Source: Ichthyophonus hoferi (lineage: Eukaryota; Opisthokonta; Ichthyosporea; Ichthyophonida; Ichthyophonidae). From it: DNA of 18,380 nucleotides. Below are positions 1-9,000 of the stretch, piece after piece. Each line of letters opens with the position of its first letter. Within the stretch, counting starts at the first letter, position 1. The notes below the pieces were generated by a model that made no database searches, was not told the origin of the DNA, and worked only from the letters and a program-made list of their open reading frames with translations. Both the position numbers and the translations under genes were made by a program. The stretch spans positions 2,502 through 20,881 of the forward strand of contig NAOQ01000096.1 of assembly GCA_002751075.1 (NCBI GenBank). Reading direction: 5' to 3'.

Positions 1-145
1 TGCTTTTAATAAGCATCACAGCTTTTTGTATATTTGCTATAACTGGGGTTGGTATGACTCCAAATATCCTCCAACTATAATGTGTTGTTAAATAAGTATA
101 CTTTAATTACTTTCAAAATGACTAATTGTGATTTTCATTGATAGA

Positions 146-1915
146 ATGAATTCTGTAGTTTTGTTAGCTAGGCTCAAGGATTTGTCATCCGTTGGGATAT
201 GGTGGATCAGCTTAGCCGTCATGGTACATGTGTGTAGTGCAAATTGGATGTGCTATATAAACCAATTAATTTGTTTGATTAGGTTTTAATGTGTTAAAAC
301 GACCAATCAATTTCATTATCTACCCTAGATTACGACTTACACAAAGTAAATAATATCTTCTGAAAGGTAGAAGCGTGGTAATATTATAGCCAATATTATT
401 CTTTTATGATATTTAACCAATGATAAAGAGTTTACTGATTAAATTAAACTACAGGAGCACCTGTTTATACCTATGCCGACGTCCATGACAAAACACATGA
501 GTCAGTTGGCAAAGTTGGGTGAAGAATTTGTTACTGTGGATTCGGTTGGAGGGACTGTGCTATTAGTAAGTATAGTTACAGATTGATAGTAATGCACTGG
601 ATTACAGTTTATTAGTTTCGGTTTATTGTATAAATATATGCTTATAAACAGAAATTAGTGTTTGGTAGAGGTGGAAGTGAAAAGGGTTGATTGAAAGAAA
701 TATAACGCCAATATAAGTAGTAGTTAAACTGTATATAGTGTAATCAATATGTGGTAACAGGTCAATAAGAAAAAGCATTGTAGAAGGAAGGGTAGTATAT
801 AAGTATATGTATACGTCAAAGTAAACTTATATACGTGCATAGTAGCACATGTATATCTATATGTGGTTGGGAGCATAGTTATAAATTATGGCAAAGAGTA
901 GAGAACATGGCTTAATAGAGAGGAAAAGGTTCTCCCAAAACTTATGTTTGTCGTTGGGTCTATATATACTTGATTATTTATTTGTATTTGTATGTTGATA
1001 TGAGAGTTATTCTCTCTATCTATCTGTATATACGTGTATTTATTGGGTGTATATCAGGTAAAAAGCAATGTACATATCAACGGAGCAATGTTTCCACCCT
1101 ACTATGTGATTGGATCAGACTGGGATACCGAGGTAGGTCATGTTTACATCATCCTCTCTCAAAGTTAATTTAGCATCCATGTTAGATGGCAACCAATAAT
1201 TACGAGCATATAAATCTTAACAATCTCTTATTTGTTCGTATTTTACAAACTGTATTACCCGATCTAGCCCTCGCTGGATTTAACTCCTACTTGTTCTGTT
1301 GGGCGATCACTAAAAGACTATCTTGTTGCCGTTATGAGTGTCAAACGAAAAAACTTGTAACAATATATGTGTTATTGCAGTAAATAGATGGGTAGGAAAA
1401 TGTGGAGTTGTAACTATAATATTATATTATTGTGATAATTGAAAAATGAATAACCTTGTAACGATATATATATATATATCTTTATTCAGTCTCACTGCAA
1501 GATCAGTTTTGTTGGTCCTATCACAGACTGGGACTTTTATACCATATATAGATTAAGTAACAGCCTTCTCTAATAGTACTTGGTTTATTAATTATAGCTA
1601 TAACCATTTTAATCTAGGTTGTGAATGTAGCTTACTATATTTAACAATGCTATTATAACTATAGCGGTTCAGATCTATGTTGCTTTAGTAGTGATATTTG
1701 ACACGAATAACCTATATTTTATATATAATTACATGTAGCAATTCTAACTTATGTTGTACATGTAGCTATATAAGGAAATACTGACCCAGTACATACAACA
1801 TATTCAGGGTGGGTTTGATGGGATTGAGACAGAGGGACTATGTTATATTGCAAGTACTGTGGGCTACCAGTGTTATGGTGCCCCCAAGATTCACGTGTAC
1901 CATCATGATTCATAG
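146..1915 (+). CDS. 3' part of a spliced gene, product not recognised
   Basis: Four exons can be read: 146 (or 172)-223, 455-565, 1058-1132 and 1766-1915. The introns are GT-AG, of 231, 492 and 633 nt, with donors such as gtaagt and gtaggt. All junctions are phase 0 and the stop TAG is at 1913-1915. From the ATG at 146 this gives 137 residues. The last 110 codons or so look strongly coding, with motifs such as FPPYYVIGSDWDTE (exon 3) and GYQCYGAPKIHVY (exon 4). An AATAAA lies 67 nt past the stop. Exon 3 also stays open past its donor to a TAA at 1166-1168, so intron retention would give another C-terminus. The true start is uncertain: bases 3-46 could encode a hydrophobic signal-like segment (LLISITAFCIFAITG) in another frame, and the gene may begin left of the window. 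I do not recognise the family. Confidence 0.6.
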
Positions 1916-1981
1916 TAGTATTCATGTAGAGAAATTGATAGGTAGACAGCCTGAAGAATGAAATTTGTTGAACAATAGGGC

Positions 1982-1987
1982 AATAAA
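1982..1987 (+). terminator. Polyadenylation signal AATAAA
   Basis: An AATAAA hexamer lies 67 nt after the stop of the left-end gene, on the same strand. It sits at the start of the first diverged repeat unit, so it may also simply be repeat sequence. Confidence 0.45.
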
Positions 1988-2380
1988 ATAAAATAACCAG
2001 CAATTCCATTTATGTTTTATACTTTAATTTTAACGCATTGAGCCCAATTACTTTTTTATTATTGAATTCTTAATAATGTTCCTATGTATGAATAGATAGA
2101 TACGATTCGAAGATCATAATACACACAATAATAAAATAATCGACGAATTCGTTTTTATTTTTTATTTTAACACGTTGGGTTTAACCATTAATGTTTATCT
2201 ATTATGTATTAGATTATCAATAGTAGTCATATATAGGAATACATAGTGGCACAATTTTGCATTCAGAATTCGTAAGAAGAAAAATAAATTAAAAAGCAAA
2301 TCCATTTCTATTTTATAATTTAACACTTTAGGTGCAACCACTAGTGTTTATTTATTATTTATTAGATTTCTTTTTTTTTT
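1982..2380. repeat. Three diverged tandem units of about 140-150 bp
   Basis: Each unit starts with an AATAAAWTAA-like stretch (1982, 2132 and 2284), followed by a T-rich run and a TTAACRC core at 2030, 2167 and 2320. The spacings are about 137 and 153 bp. Units 2 and 3 are the most alike: the roughly 50 bp from the core to TATTAGATT (2167-2215 and 2320-2368) match at about four bases in five by eye. Unit 1 is more diverged after its core and unit 3 ends in a T run. The array fills the gap between the convergent left-end gene and the GATA gene. Confidence 0.55.
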
Positions 2381-2593
2381 AACGTGTTCTTGGTTCAATG
2401 TGAGATCCCAGGCACCAGCGTACAGTACATAGGCATCATGCTAATATTATCTTGGTATAACCATCATTACTGCTACATCTCTAATCATGTTTTCTATATA
2501 TCTCTCTACGTAATTCTAGCAGGACACTTGATAAATTAAATTTTCTTATGGCATACGATTTTTTTTTGGTACACGTGTTGTTAGCCGTCCAGG

Positions 2594-3808
2594 TCACAAT
2601 GTGTTTTTTAAGTCATTGTAATATCTCATTTGCATCTGTAAAGAGGAAAGATGGCCTGTTGATGGAGGGATATTAATTTCCCGACGATGTCTCTTTCGCT
2701 TGCATATCATATTCTTGCACAATTTCAAAGGTCGATTCTTCTTATGTTTGCGCCAAAACAAACCGCATGCATTGCACAAGCGACCCTGTCCTGGTGTCTG
2801 TCGCCACATAATTGTACTACCAGTACTACAGTTATTGCAACGCATACCATCAAATGAGGGATCTTCCGGGGCCTTGATTGGACGGTGGTCGCCATGGGCA
2901 CGATAGTAGGCGCCACAGGGGTTGCACAAATATCCCCCTTTAGGGTGACGGCGCCACATAATAGTTTCCTTGGTATGACAATTGAGACATGATCGTTTGA
3001 TCTCAGTTACCTTGCCAATATTACCAGAGCTTGGTTTAGAACTGAGTTCGTCGCTACTACACTCTCCTTTGAGGTTTTGTGTCGAGTTTGCGGTCTCTGT
3101 AGGGCTGGACATGGAACTTCCACTTAGATTACTCCAGTTAATAGTTGAATCCATTGATTCAGCTGACATAGCAGGGGATGAGGCTGACCACTCCTTTTGG
3201 ATAGCCATGGATGTTATGCTTGGTGAACTAGAAGCATTAAGAATTGAGGACTGAGGGGATGAACAATTGGCGCCATAGCTAGATATATCGGAAAGAATAC
3301 ATGTATCATGCGTGTATATAGGATCATTGTACGCATTTAATGAGGGTGCGTTATAATTAAGTATGTTATTACTGTAAGCATTATATTGGGATTGGAGTGT
3401 AGGTGTATAATTATTATGATGGTTGACCAGGGCCGAAGATTCCCAGCTCAACTCGTTTAAAATGTTAAAGAGAGAAGCATCCATATCTTCGAAAACACTT
3501 TCATTAAACAAAAGTGTATCTAAAGGACCCGACGCGTCGCTTCGTGTATACATTTGATTCCAGGTTTGTACATCAATGTGATTAGGAGTATTTGCTGAGT
3601 TTAAGCAAATGGGATGATTATGGTTTGGCAATTCGTTCATCTGCTCGTGCTCAAAATACTCCATCTTGGCTATTTTGGCGCTATGATCTAGCAAGTCATC
3701 TGTAGAGAGACCTGAGGATGCAAGTATAAAGTGATCCATATTGGAAGTGAGCCACTCGAATTCTCTGGAAATATTTGCTTCAGACTTGGTTTGACTTACA
3801 TCCATCAT
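2594..3808 (-). CDS. Two-finger GATA-type zinc-finger transcription factor
   Basis: An intact 404-residue protein in one exon, starting ATG ATG GAT. Two GATA-type zinc fingers have the class spacing C-x2-C-x17-C-x2-C: C274/C277/C295/C298 and C324/C327/C345/C348. Each carries the IMWR tryptophan motif, and finger 2 has the canonical CNACG while finger 1 has CNPCG. The fingers are 25 residues apart. A basic tail follows finger 2 (about 363-377, with KRKRHRR), as in fungal AreA-like and animal GATA factors where it aids DNA binding and nuclear entry. Residues 96-122 are acidic with bulky hydrophobics, resembling an activation region. Residues 130-265 are rich in Ser, Asn and Thr and look disordered. 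It should bind GATA sites in the nucleus and regulate transcription; its target pathway cannot be told. A second methionine directly follows the first, so the start is ambiguous by one codon only. Confidence 0.96.
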   Translation of the reverse strand: MMDVSQTKSEANISREFEWLTSNMDHFILASSGLSTDDLLDHSAKIAKMEYFEHEQMNELPNHNHPICLNSANTPNHIDVQTWNQMYTRSDASGPLDTLLFNESVFEDMDASLFNILNELSWESSALVNHHNNYTPTLQSQYNAYSNNILNYNAPSLNAYNDPIYTHDTCILSDISSYGANCSSPQSSILNASSSPSITSMAIQKEWSASSPAMSAESMDSTINWSNLSGSSMSSPTETANSTQNLKGECSSDELSSKPSSGNIGKVTEIKRSCLNCHTKETIMWRRHPKGGYLCNPCGAYYRAHGDHRPIKAPEDPSFDGMRCNNCSTGSTIMWRQTPGQGRLCNACGLFWRKHKKNRPLKLCKNMICKRKRHRREINIPPSTGHLSSLQMQMRYYNDLKNTL

Positions 3809-4314
3809 GACCCGCTGAACCCGGTAATTGTCTTGCTGTACTACCGGTGTTTGATTTGTTTTTAAAGTGTTACGTCAGATATAACTGTTGTAGTAGCTAT
3901 TTTTCGTTAATGCAATTTGAGCCTGTATTGCTGCTAATAGTATCTAAAAGCTAAATGCGTGGTTATGTTAGCTCAAAATGGTGTAATTGTAGTGCGAACG
4001 AATTTACTAAAGTTCGCGACGTCCTGTAATTTTTAATAATACATTTGTACGAACGTCTACATATATATATATGGGAGAGTGATTAACAGAAACCAATCGA
4101 TTTACTCCGTGCTACCATGAAATTGTATCTGCAAAAAGTGTAGACTGTCTGTAATTAATTAATGAACGCATTCATAGACGCTTAATGGTTAATTAATGAA
4201 AAATAAGTGTTTATATAATAAACATAGAAATACTTATTTTAGTATGTTATTTACTAAGTTTTATATTAGTGTAGATGCTTTAGAAGCACTGGCCTACAAG
4301 AAGTAGTCTATATT
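3809..4314. other. 5' flank of the GATA gene
   Basis: No gene is visible. The first 30 bp upstream of the ATG contain a spaced inverted repeat CCGGTA/TACCGG (about 3821-3847). An alternating AT run at 4061-4073 lies about 255 bp upstream of the start codon and could serve as a TATA region on the minus strand, but it is equally just simple repeat. Two copies of TTAATTAATGAA lie near 4155 and 4190. Confidence 0.3.
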
Positions 4315-4375
4315 GTAGCCAATAATATCATCTGAGCTTATTTGACGCCCTTTTATTGGCTACGATGAAACATCG
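4315..4375. repeat. Two adjoining inverted repeats (CCAAT-bearing hairpins)
   Basis: GTAGCCAATAA at 4315-4325 is perfectly complementary to TTATTGGCTAC at 4353-4363, an 11-bp stem with a 27-nt spacer. Sharing its last base, CGATG-AAA-CATCG at 4363-4375 forms a second short stem. A third small palindrome, CCAAT-CAT-ATTGG, lies 60 bp on at 4434-4446. Function unknown; a small non-autonomous element or a paired CCAAT-factor site are both possible. Confidence 0.6.
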
Positions 4376-6167
4376 GAACCGTGAGAAATAATGTGACTTT
4401 GAGCAATCGATGGATCAACAAAGTCTTTCTTTACCAATCATATTGGACTGATTAATGAATCGCGGGGGTGACATTTTCTGATTTCGCAATTTTAAAAGTA
4501 ACACCCTGCCTAAAAGTTAGTGCTGCGTTTGCAGCCAAGAATATCTAAATATATAAACCTTTAATATTGGTCCAGTCAATAGATTGACACAATTGGTTGT
4601 TTAGATCAAGCTAAAATAAGAATATATTTGATTATAACTATAAAAACTGTACGATATTGTACATCATCAATCTATAAAAATATGTCCTACCTTTCATATG
4701 CTGTTATTTCTCTCTTTTACAGGGACATTAAAAAAAAGAAGACAAAGTGCAGTTGCTTGGAAAAAAGATATTCAGTATTAGTACATTAATAATCAATAAT
4801 GTGAAAAAGACTAGTTTGTATAAATGGTTGTTTTGCCATGTGTACACGGGAGACAAAAATTTGTTCCCAGGTTGCTCTTATTTTGGCATTCTCACAGCAG
4901 TAATATTGTTTAATCAATCACGATTATCAAAGTAACCTTTTCATAGCTCAATAAACTGAGCCAGTAATACTAAGCCGACTTTACAAACATTTCATTGATT
5001 CACTTGGTAGCACTAATGATAACGTTATAAGCTTTGCGTCATTTGAAATTCAATAAATCAGAAAATGCTTCAAAATACAAACCTGGTCGGTAATGCAATA
5101 TTGGCAAAAAAAAATATTATTTATTTTTGTCTTGTACCAAAAAATATTTTATTTCTGTTAATTAACGGTATAAATTATACCGTATATGCATTTGTAATAT
5201 ATAAAGTGTTTGGTATATTGTCTTATATTGGTAGCAGGTACAAGTCTATGTACTTGTTTTTTAAAAAAGATCTGTGCCTGTAAGACGTGATACCACTAAT
5301 CAGCCAGCTCCCACCATAAAACATGGTTGATCGCAAACACTACAAGCAATAGCAAGCTATATTCTCTTAGAATAGACCAATGGAACAATAGTTAGTATAT
5401 TCAGTTTACATACAACCATTATCATATTCATCAATTCGAATTGTTGTTACTACCAATGACATGGATTTTACATGAGCAGGAATAGAGATGCCATCCAATG
5501 TTAATATTAAAAATTAAACAATGTAATATGTTGTTATGTATATAAGCATTGTAATTATCAATTAGAAATTACCAAAATGTGGTAAGATGTTATCAAATGT
5601 AATCTAATCATTATATATATTTCGTTGTACCCATTCAATAATCCTTGTGAAAAAGATTCACAGGTAACGGGATGGAATGCTTTTTATAAGGAGTAAACTT
5701 AATGGTATTGAAATGTTAAATATGTTTAATCATTAAATCAATGCCTAAGTGTTGCTTTGCTCGCTTTGTTTACTTGGAATGCACCCGTTTACTTCCAGTG
5801 TCCCAACTCTACATGTCCGCTACGTGCACTAGTAGTGCCTCTATTGCAACGTATTTGGTGCTTGTTAATATTAGTCTTGTACACAGTCGTCCAATTTGAG
5901 TATTCCATTATTCGGAAAATTCTAATTTCTTTTGTAGGCGTAATATCGACTTTAACCTTTAATTTAATTGGTATTATTTAAAAATAACAAAAACGAATAT
6001 TTTCTCTTTTCTCTAAAAATGAAAATGCAATTATAACGCGTCATTATTAAACCTACAGCCTTGATTATGGAGACATGGTTTCATACAAACCAGTCAATCA
6101 CAATAGTAATTCTACATTCGTTAGGGACCAATTAACCTTTGTGTAGTCTGTATACGATATGGTGTAT
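4376..6167. other. AT-rich intergenic stretch without a firm gene
   Basis: I see no intact gene. Three items stand out. A strong splice-acceptor-like tract ends at 4721 (ttctctcttttacag) and is followed by about 20 open codons ending in SAVAWKKDIQY, which could be a stray exon. A short perfect palindrome lies at 5165-5183. A GC-richer patch at 5740-5900 is open in several frames on both strands, with no frame clearly preferred. None of these supports a gene call. Confidence 0.3.
5165..5183. repeat. Perfect 9-bp inverted repeat with 1-nt centre
   Basis: ACGGTATAA, a single A, then TTATACCGT. The arms are perfect. The form is that of a dimeric transcription-factor site, but nothing nearby is clearly a gene. 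Confidence 0.5.
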
Positions 6168-6383
6168 CTAATGAGAATAATGAAAGGCCTCTGTCTGTAA
6201 TAGAGTCGACACACGTGATTCTGTAGTGACACTAAATATAGGATCTGTTGCTTTTATTTTTGATGATCGGCTTGTAGTTATTGGTCTCCGGTCAAGATGA
6301 CGTGGATAATAACTACAACATTTATTGAAATCAATCAAAGTAGCTGGTATACAGTAATCTTTATTTTTAAATGTTATAAACAT
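6168..6383 (-). CDS. Small ORF of unknown function (weak)
   Basis: A 71-residue open frame from an ATG. Its middle is more coding-like than the surrounding AT-rich DNA (CCSYYPRHLDRRPITTS). It begins 2 nt after the stop of the 94-residue frame 6386-6670 on the same strand but in another frame, so the two could be neighbours or parts of one decayed gene. No family, signal peptide or membrane segment is recognised. An open frame of this length is expected by chance in DNA of this size, so support is weak. Confidence 0.22.
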   Translation of the reverse strand: MFITFKNKDYCIPATLIDFNKCCSYYPRHLDRRPITTSRSSKIKATDPIFSVTTESRVSTLLQTEAFHYSH

Positions 6384-6385
6384 TA

Positions 6386-6670
6386 TTACGTTACATTATA
6401 CACGTTTTTTTGTGACTCTATGAAATTTCCGTTGTCTTTCACAATTTCAAATGACGCACTTTGATATATATGTTTTAAATAGGATATTTTTATTAACTTA
6501 TCACAAGCATAAAAATTTGTAAATATTGTTTTGTTGTTTGGAATCAGGTATCCGAAAAAGCAATTAATTGGTACTTTTTTTGAAAAAATAACAAAACCTA
6601 GTACATTGGCATTCAAATAGTTATTCAAGGATTGAATATCAATGTACCACCATGAGTTAATTGCAGTCAT
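6386..6670 (-). CDS. Small ORF of unknown function (weak)
   Basis: A 94-residue open frame starting MTAINSWWYID, with mixed hydrophobic and charged residues and no homology I can recognise. In DNA this AT-rich, roughly one open frame of such length is expected by chance in the window. Its direct abutment to the 71-residue frame 6168-6383 on the same strand is the only extra support. Confidence 0.22.
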   Translation of the reverse strand: MTAINSWWYIDIQSLNNYLNANVLGFVIFSKKVPINCFFGYLIPNNKTIFTNFYACDKLIKISYLKHIYQSASFEIVKDNGNFIESQKNVYNVT

Positions 6671-7270
6671 CTCTTTTTCTTAACCAAGGTACTCTAATTT
6701 AATGTTTAGAATGCAAAACTAGATAAAATTCTATAAAAATATGTCGGGGAAAGCCAGAGAACCAATAAAAATGGTTTGTAGATCTAGGTAGAAGTTTGTA
6801 AAGATAACCATGATATCATTGAACCTTTATAACTAATAAATTTACAATGTCTTCATATAAATAGATATAAATATAAATATATATAGCTATTAAACTGGAA
6901 ATGTATAACGGAATTGTGGCTTTAACAAATTATATATGTAATAGATATTGATATGGAATTACATAGCGTAGATCTGGTGAAAGGCAAACATATTTCGGTT
7001 AAGTTCTATGGATGCCATGTAGAAGAATTATTATTTGTTGTACAGTTATAATAGTAACCTTCCTTTTTTTTTATCAATTAAATAATTTATACCTATCCCT
7101 TTGTAATTTTGTACGTGTTTTGTTATCTTTAAACACATGTTGAACATTTATATTGCATTAACCCATTAAATATAGGAAAAGGTTCGGGGCATCAATAACC
7201 CCCTGCCAATAAGTCTGACTAACCATTATAGGCTGAACCAATCTAAGCCCAATTAATGTTTATCAACTCA
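6671..7270. other. AT-rich upstream region of the cysteine-repeat gene
   Basis: No gene is seen. A GC-richer patch at about 7170-7255 carries a small GGGG/CCCC stem (about 7186-7204) and two CCAAT-type boxes (near 7228 and 7250), 80-105 bp upstream of the gene start. These may be promoter elements, which is an inference from position only. Confidence 0.3.
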
Positions 7271-7279
7271 ATTCATATT

Positions 7280-7287
7280 TATATAAG
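7280..7287 (+). promoter_or_regulatory. TATA box of the cysteine-repeat gene
   Basis: TATATAAG ends 45 bp before the ATG at 7333. With transcription starting about 30 bp downstream, the 5' leader would be only about 15-20 nt, ending in an A-rich stretch directly before the ATG. Confidence 0.6.
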
Positions 7288-7332
7288 ATGACCTAGGATG
7301 TTAGTATACAAAATATAAAGAAGGGAAAAAAA

Positions 7333-8058
7333 ATGATTTTCAGGTGTATTTTAATTGCAACTATTGCTGGTATTACTTATGGTGGCCCCACTGTTTATTG
7401 TGCCGCATGGGTATCCAAGTCTGGTACCATTTGCTACAATGGTGTAAACACAAGCGCCAAGTGCGATCCCAATACTTATATTTCTTGGAACTCGTGCGGC
7501 GAAAAACGTTGTTGTACCTCTGCTTCCTATCCTACCAAATGCAAGAAATATGTAAAGGACATGAAAATCAAATGTGCAATGGGGATTGCTAATCAAAAGT
7601 GCGTTGTGCGTGGGCATGGAAAAAAAAAATGCACAAAGAATTATTGCTGCAAACCATACGTGCGCGTTATAACTGACTGCTACGCATGGACTGAAAGTGG
7701 GTCAGAGTGTGACTGGCCACGTAAAAGAGACTGGAGAAACATTCTCAGTCACTATGCATGTTTTACAATGGTTGAACGATCTCAACAACCCACTTATTCC
7801 CAGCATGGCTTAGGTCCTTGCAATACTGAGGTATGCTGTGATATGATTGCACGTAAAGATGACACTTGCTTGGAATTCCCTCCAAACGTACCTGTTTACG
7901 AGAAAAACTACGATTGGCGCTGCGATTGCTATATGCAAGCTAAAGGGAAGAAATGCCGTAGGGGAAAACATGTTTTGCAAGGAAAGAAGTGCACTCGACA
8001 CAGCGGAAAATATCCCAACATACCTAAATGTATGAAGAGTCGATGCTGTGGTTCCTAA
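7333..8058 (+). CDS. Secreted protein with four six-cysteine repeats, novel family
   Basis: A 241-residue protein in one exon. Residues 1-17 (MIFRCILIATIAGITYG) form a signal peptide. The mature part has 26 cysteines in four repeats, each ending C-x4-CC. Repeat 1 uses C23, C34, C44, C55, C60, C61; repeat 2 C70, C81, C90, C100, C105, C106; repeat 3 C116, C126, C143, C163, C168, C169; repeat 4 C199, C208, C220, C233, C238, C239. An extra pair, C179 and C197, lies between repeats 3 and 4. The shared pattern is C-x(8-10)-C-x(8-16)-C-x(9-19)-C-x4-CC. Lysine and arginine are abundant, so the product should be basic. It is likely a disulfide-rich extracellular protein; its role (defence, matrix, or interaction with another organism) cannot be told. 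A run of nine A residues in the gene near 7620-7628 encodes a lysine cluster. I know no named family with this pattern. Confidence 0.93.
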   Translation: MIFRCILIATIAGITYGGPTVYCAAWVSKSGTICYNGVNTSAKCDPNTYISWNSCGEKRCCTSASYPTKCKKYVKDMKIKCAMGIANQKCVVRGHGKKKCTKNYCCKPYVRVITDCYAWTESGSECDWPRKRDWRNILSHYACFTMVERSQQPTYSQHGLGPCNTEVCCDMIARKDDTCLEFPPNVPVYEKNYDWRCDCYMQAKGKKCRRGKHVLQGKKCTRHSGKYPNIPKCMKSRCCGS

Positions 8059-8200
8059 AAAGTGGGTCGCGGAAATGAAACAAGACTGTAATAATTATCT
8101 GGTATCCTTCAACTAGTTGTTAGAACAAATTGACAAATGTAGTTGATAAGTTTATATATACCACATAGGTTAAAATGATCAATCACGATTAATCAATTAA

Positions 8201-8401
8201 TCAATGCAAGTTTGTTGGTACCATATATACCATATTCGATATCCTATGAGGATAATTTTTTTCATCTGCGACAGGACAGTCACCTATAATTTTAGAATGA
8301 AATTGAAGATTCCCTTTTTTGTTTTCCGTTGGATTGTTGGCCTCCAATCGTCGACTGCAATCCAATAGGAATAAAACAATACCTACAACACAGGCTGACA
8401 T
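8201..8401 (-). CDS. Possible small secreted peptide, unknown
   Basis: A 66-residue frame from the ATG at 8401-8399. Residues 1-20 resemble a signal peptide: a hydrophobic core CVVGIVLFLLDC, then a possible cleavage after LEA. The mature part would be about 45 hydrophilic residues with a single cysteine, so it is not a disulfide-rich peptide. Two TTG codons directly precede the ATG in frame, with a TAG before them, so the ATG is the likely start. It lies convergent to the cysteine-repeat gene, 142 bp beyond its stop. The length is within chance range; the signal-like start is the main support. Confidence 0.35.
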   Translation of the reverse strand: MSACVVGIVLFLLDCSRRLEANNPTENKKGNLQFHSKIIGDCPVADEKNYPHRISNMVYMVPTNLH

Positions 8402-8990
8402 CAACAAGGACTAAATACCAATAAAGCTGATTTCTAATCTAGTACATGTATGGGACAGCGTAACATGCTATACTAAATAATTTATGGATTATGTGGCAAC
8501 TTATTTTATTTATATTGAGTTATTATCTGGCACAAAAGAAAAACTGGCACATCCTAGTAGTTCAAAGTGAAAATGATATAGATTTAGCTATGCATATGTG
8601 TATGTACTCACTCATAAGGACTTATTCAAAACCATGTTCTATTTAACTCGCACACCTCTGGCCATTTAAAACTAATAAAATAAAATAAACTTCCATGTCA
8701 ATAGTATATGGCCAATTAATACTATTATATATATAATGTCATAATATTTGCTTAATACTATAATTTATCTGTTTGACACATAGGTATTGCAAATAATGTA
8801 AATATTTAATGGGCTATGTATAGAATAGTGTAATATTTTAATTTAGGATGGTTGTTTCCTCAATAACACATAGCATTCAATAATAAAAGCACTTCGTAAT
8901 AAATTGGTCATTCATGCAATGAAATTCATGGTTCAGCATATTGAAAAAATGACTCAAACTATAAAACATGTTCAAAACATTTATAATATT
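8402..8990. other. AT-rich stretch, no gene seen
   Basis: Neither strand carries a convincing frame. The stretch contains scattered CCAAT boxes and AT repeats and separates two minus-strand frames. Confidence 0.4.
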
Positions 8991-8994
8991 GCAA

Positions 8995-9000
8995 TTTATT
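8995..9000 (-). terminator. AATAAA overlapping the stop codon
   Basis: The stop codon TAA (8996-8998) of the 185-residue gene lies inside an AATAAA hexamer on the coding strand. If used, the 3' UTR would be only about 10-25 nt. The overlap may be chance in AT-rich DNA. Confidence 0.4.

Noticed and set aside
1186-1383. 65-codon plus-strand frame
   Set aside because: It lies wholly inside the 633-nt intron of the left-end gene, shows no family resemblance and is of chance length.
1749-2009. 86-codon minus-strand frame
   Set aside because: It is the shadow of the last plus-strand exon (1766-1915), whose frame fits splice phase, stop and AATAAA.
2388-2410. GGTTCAA stretch as a tRNA or SINE B box
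   Set aside because: No matching A box or cloverleaf arms surround it.
4721-4935. Exon behind a strong acceptor-like tract
   Set aside because: Only about 20 codons are open in the best frame and no upstream donor exon was found.
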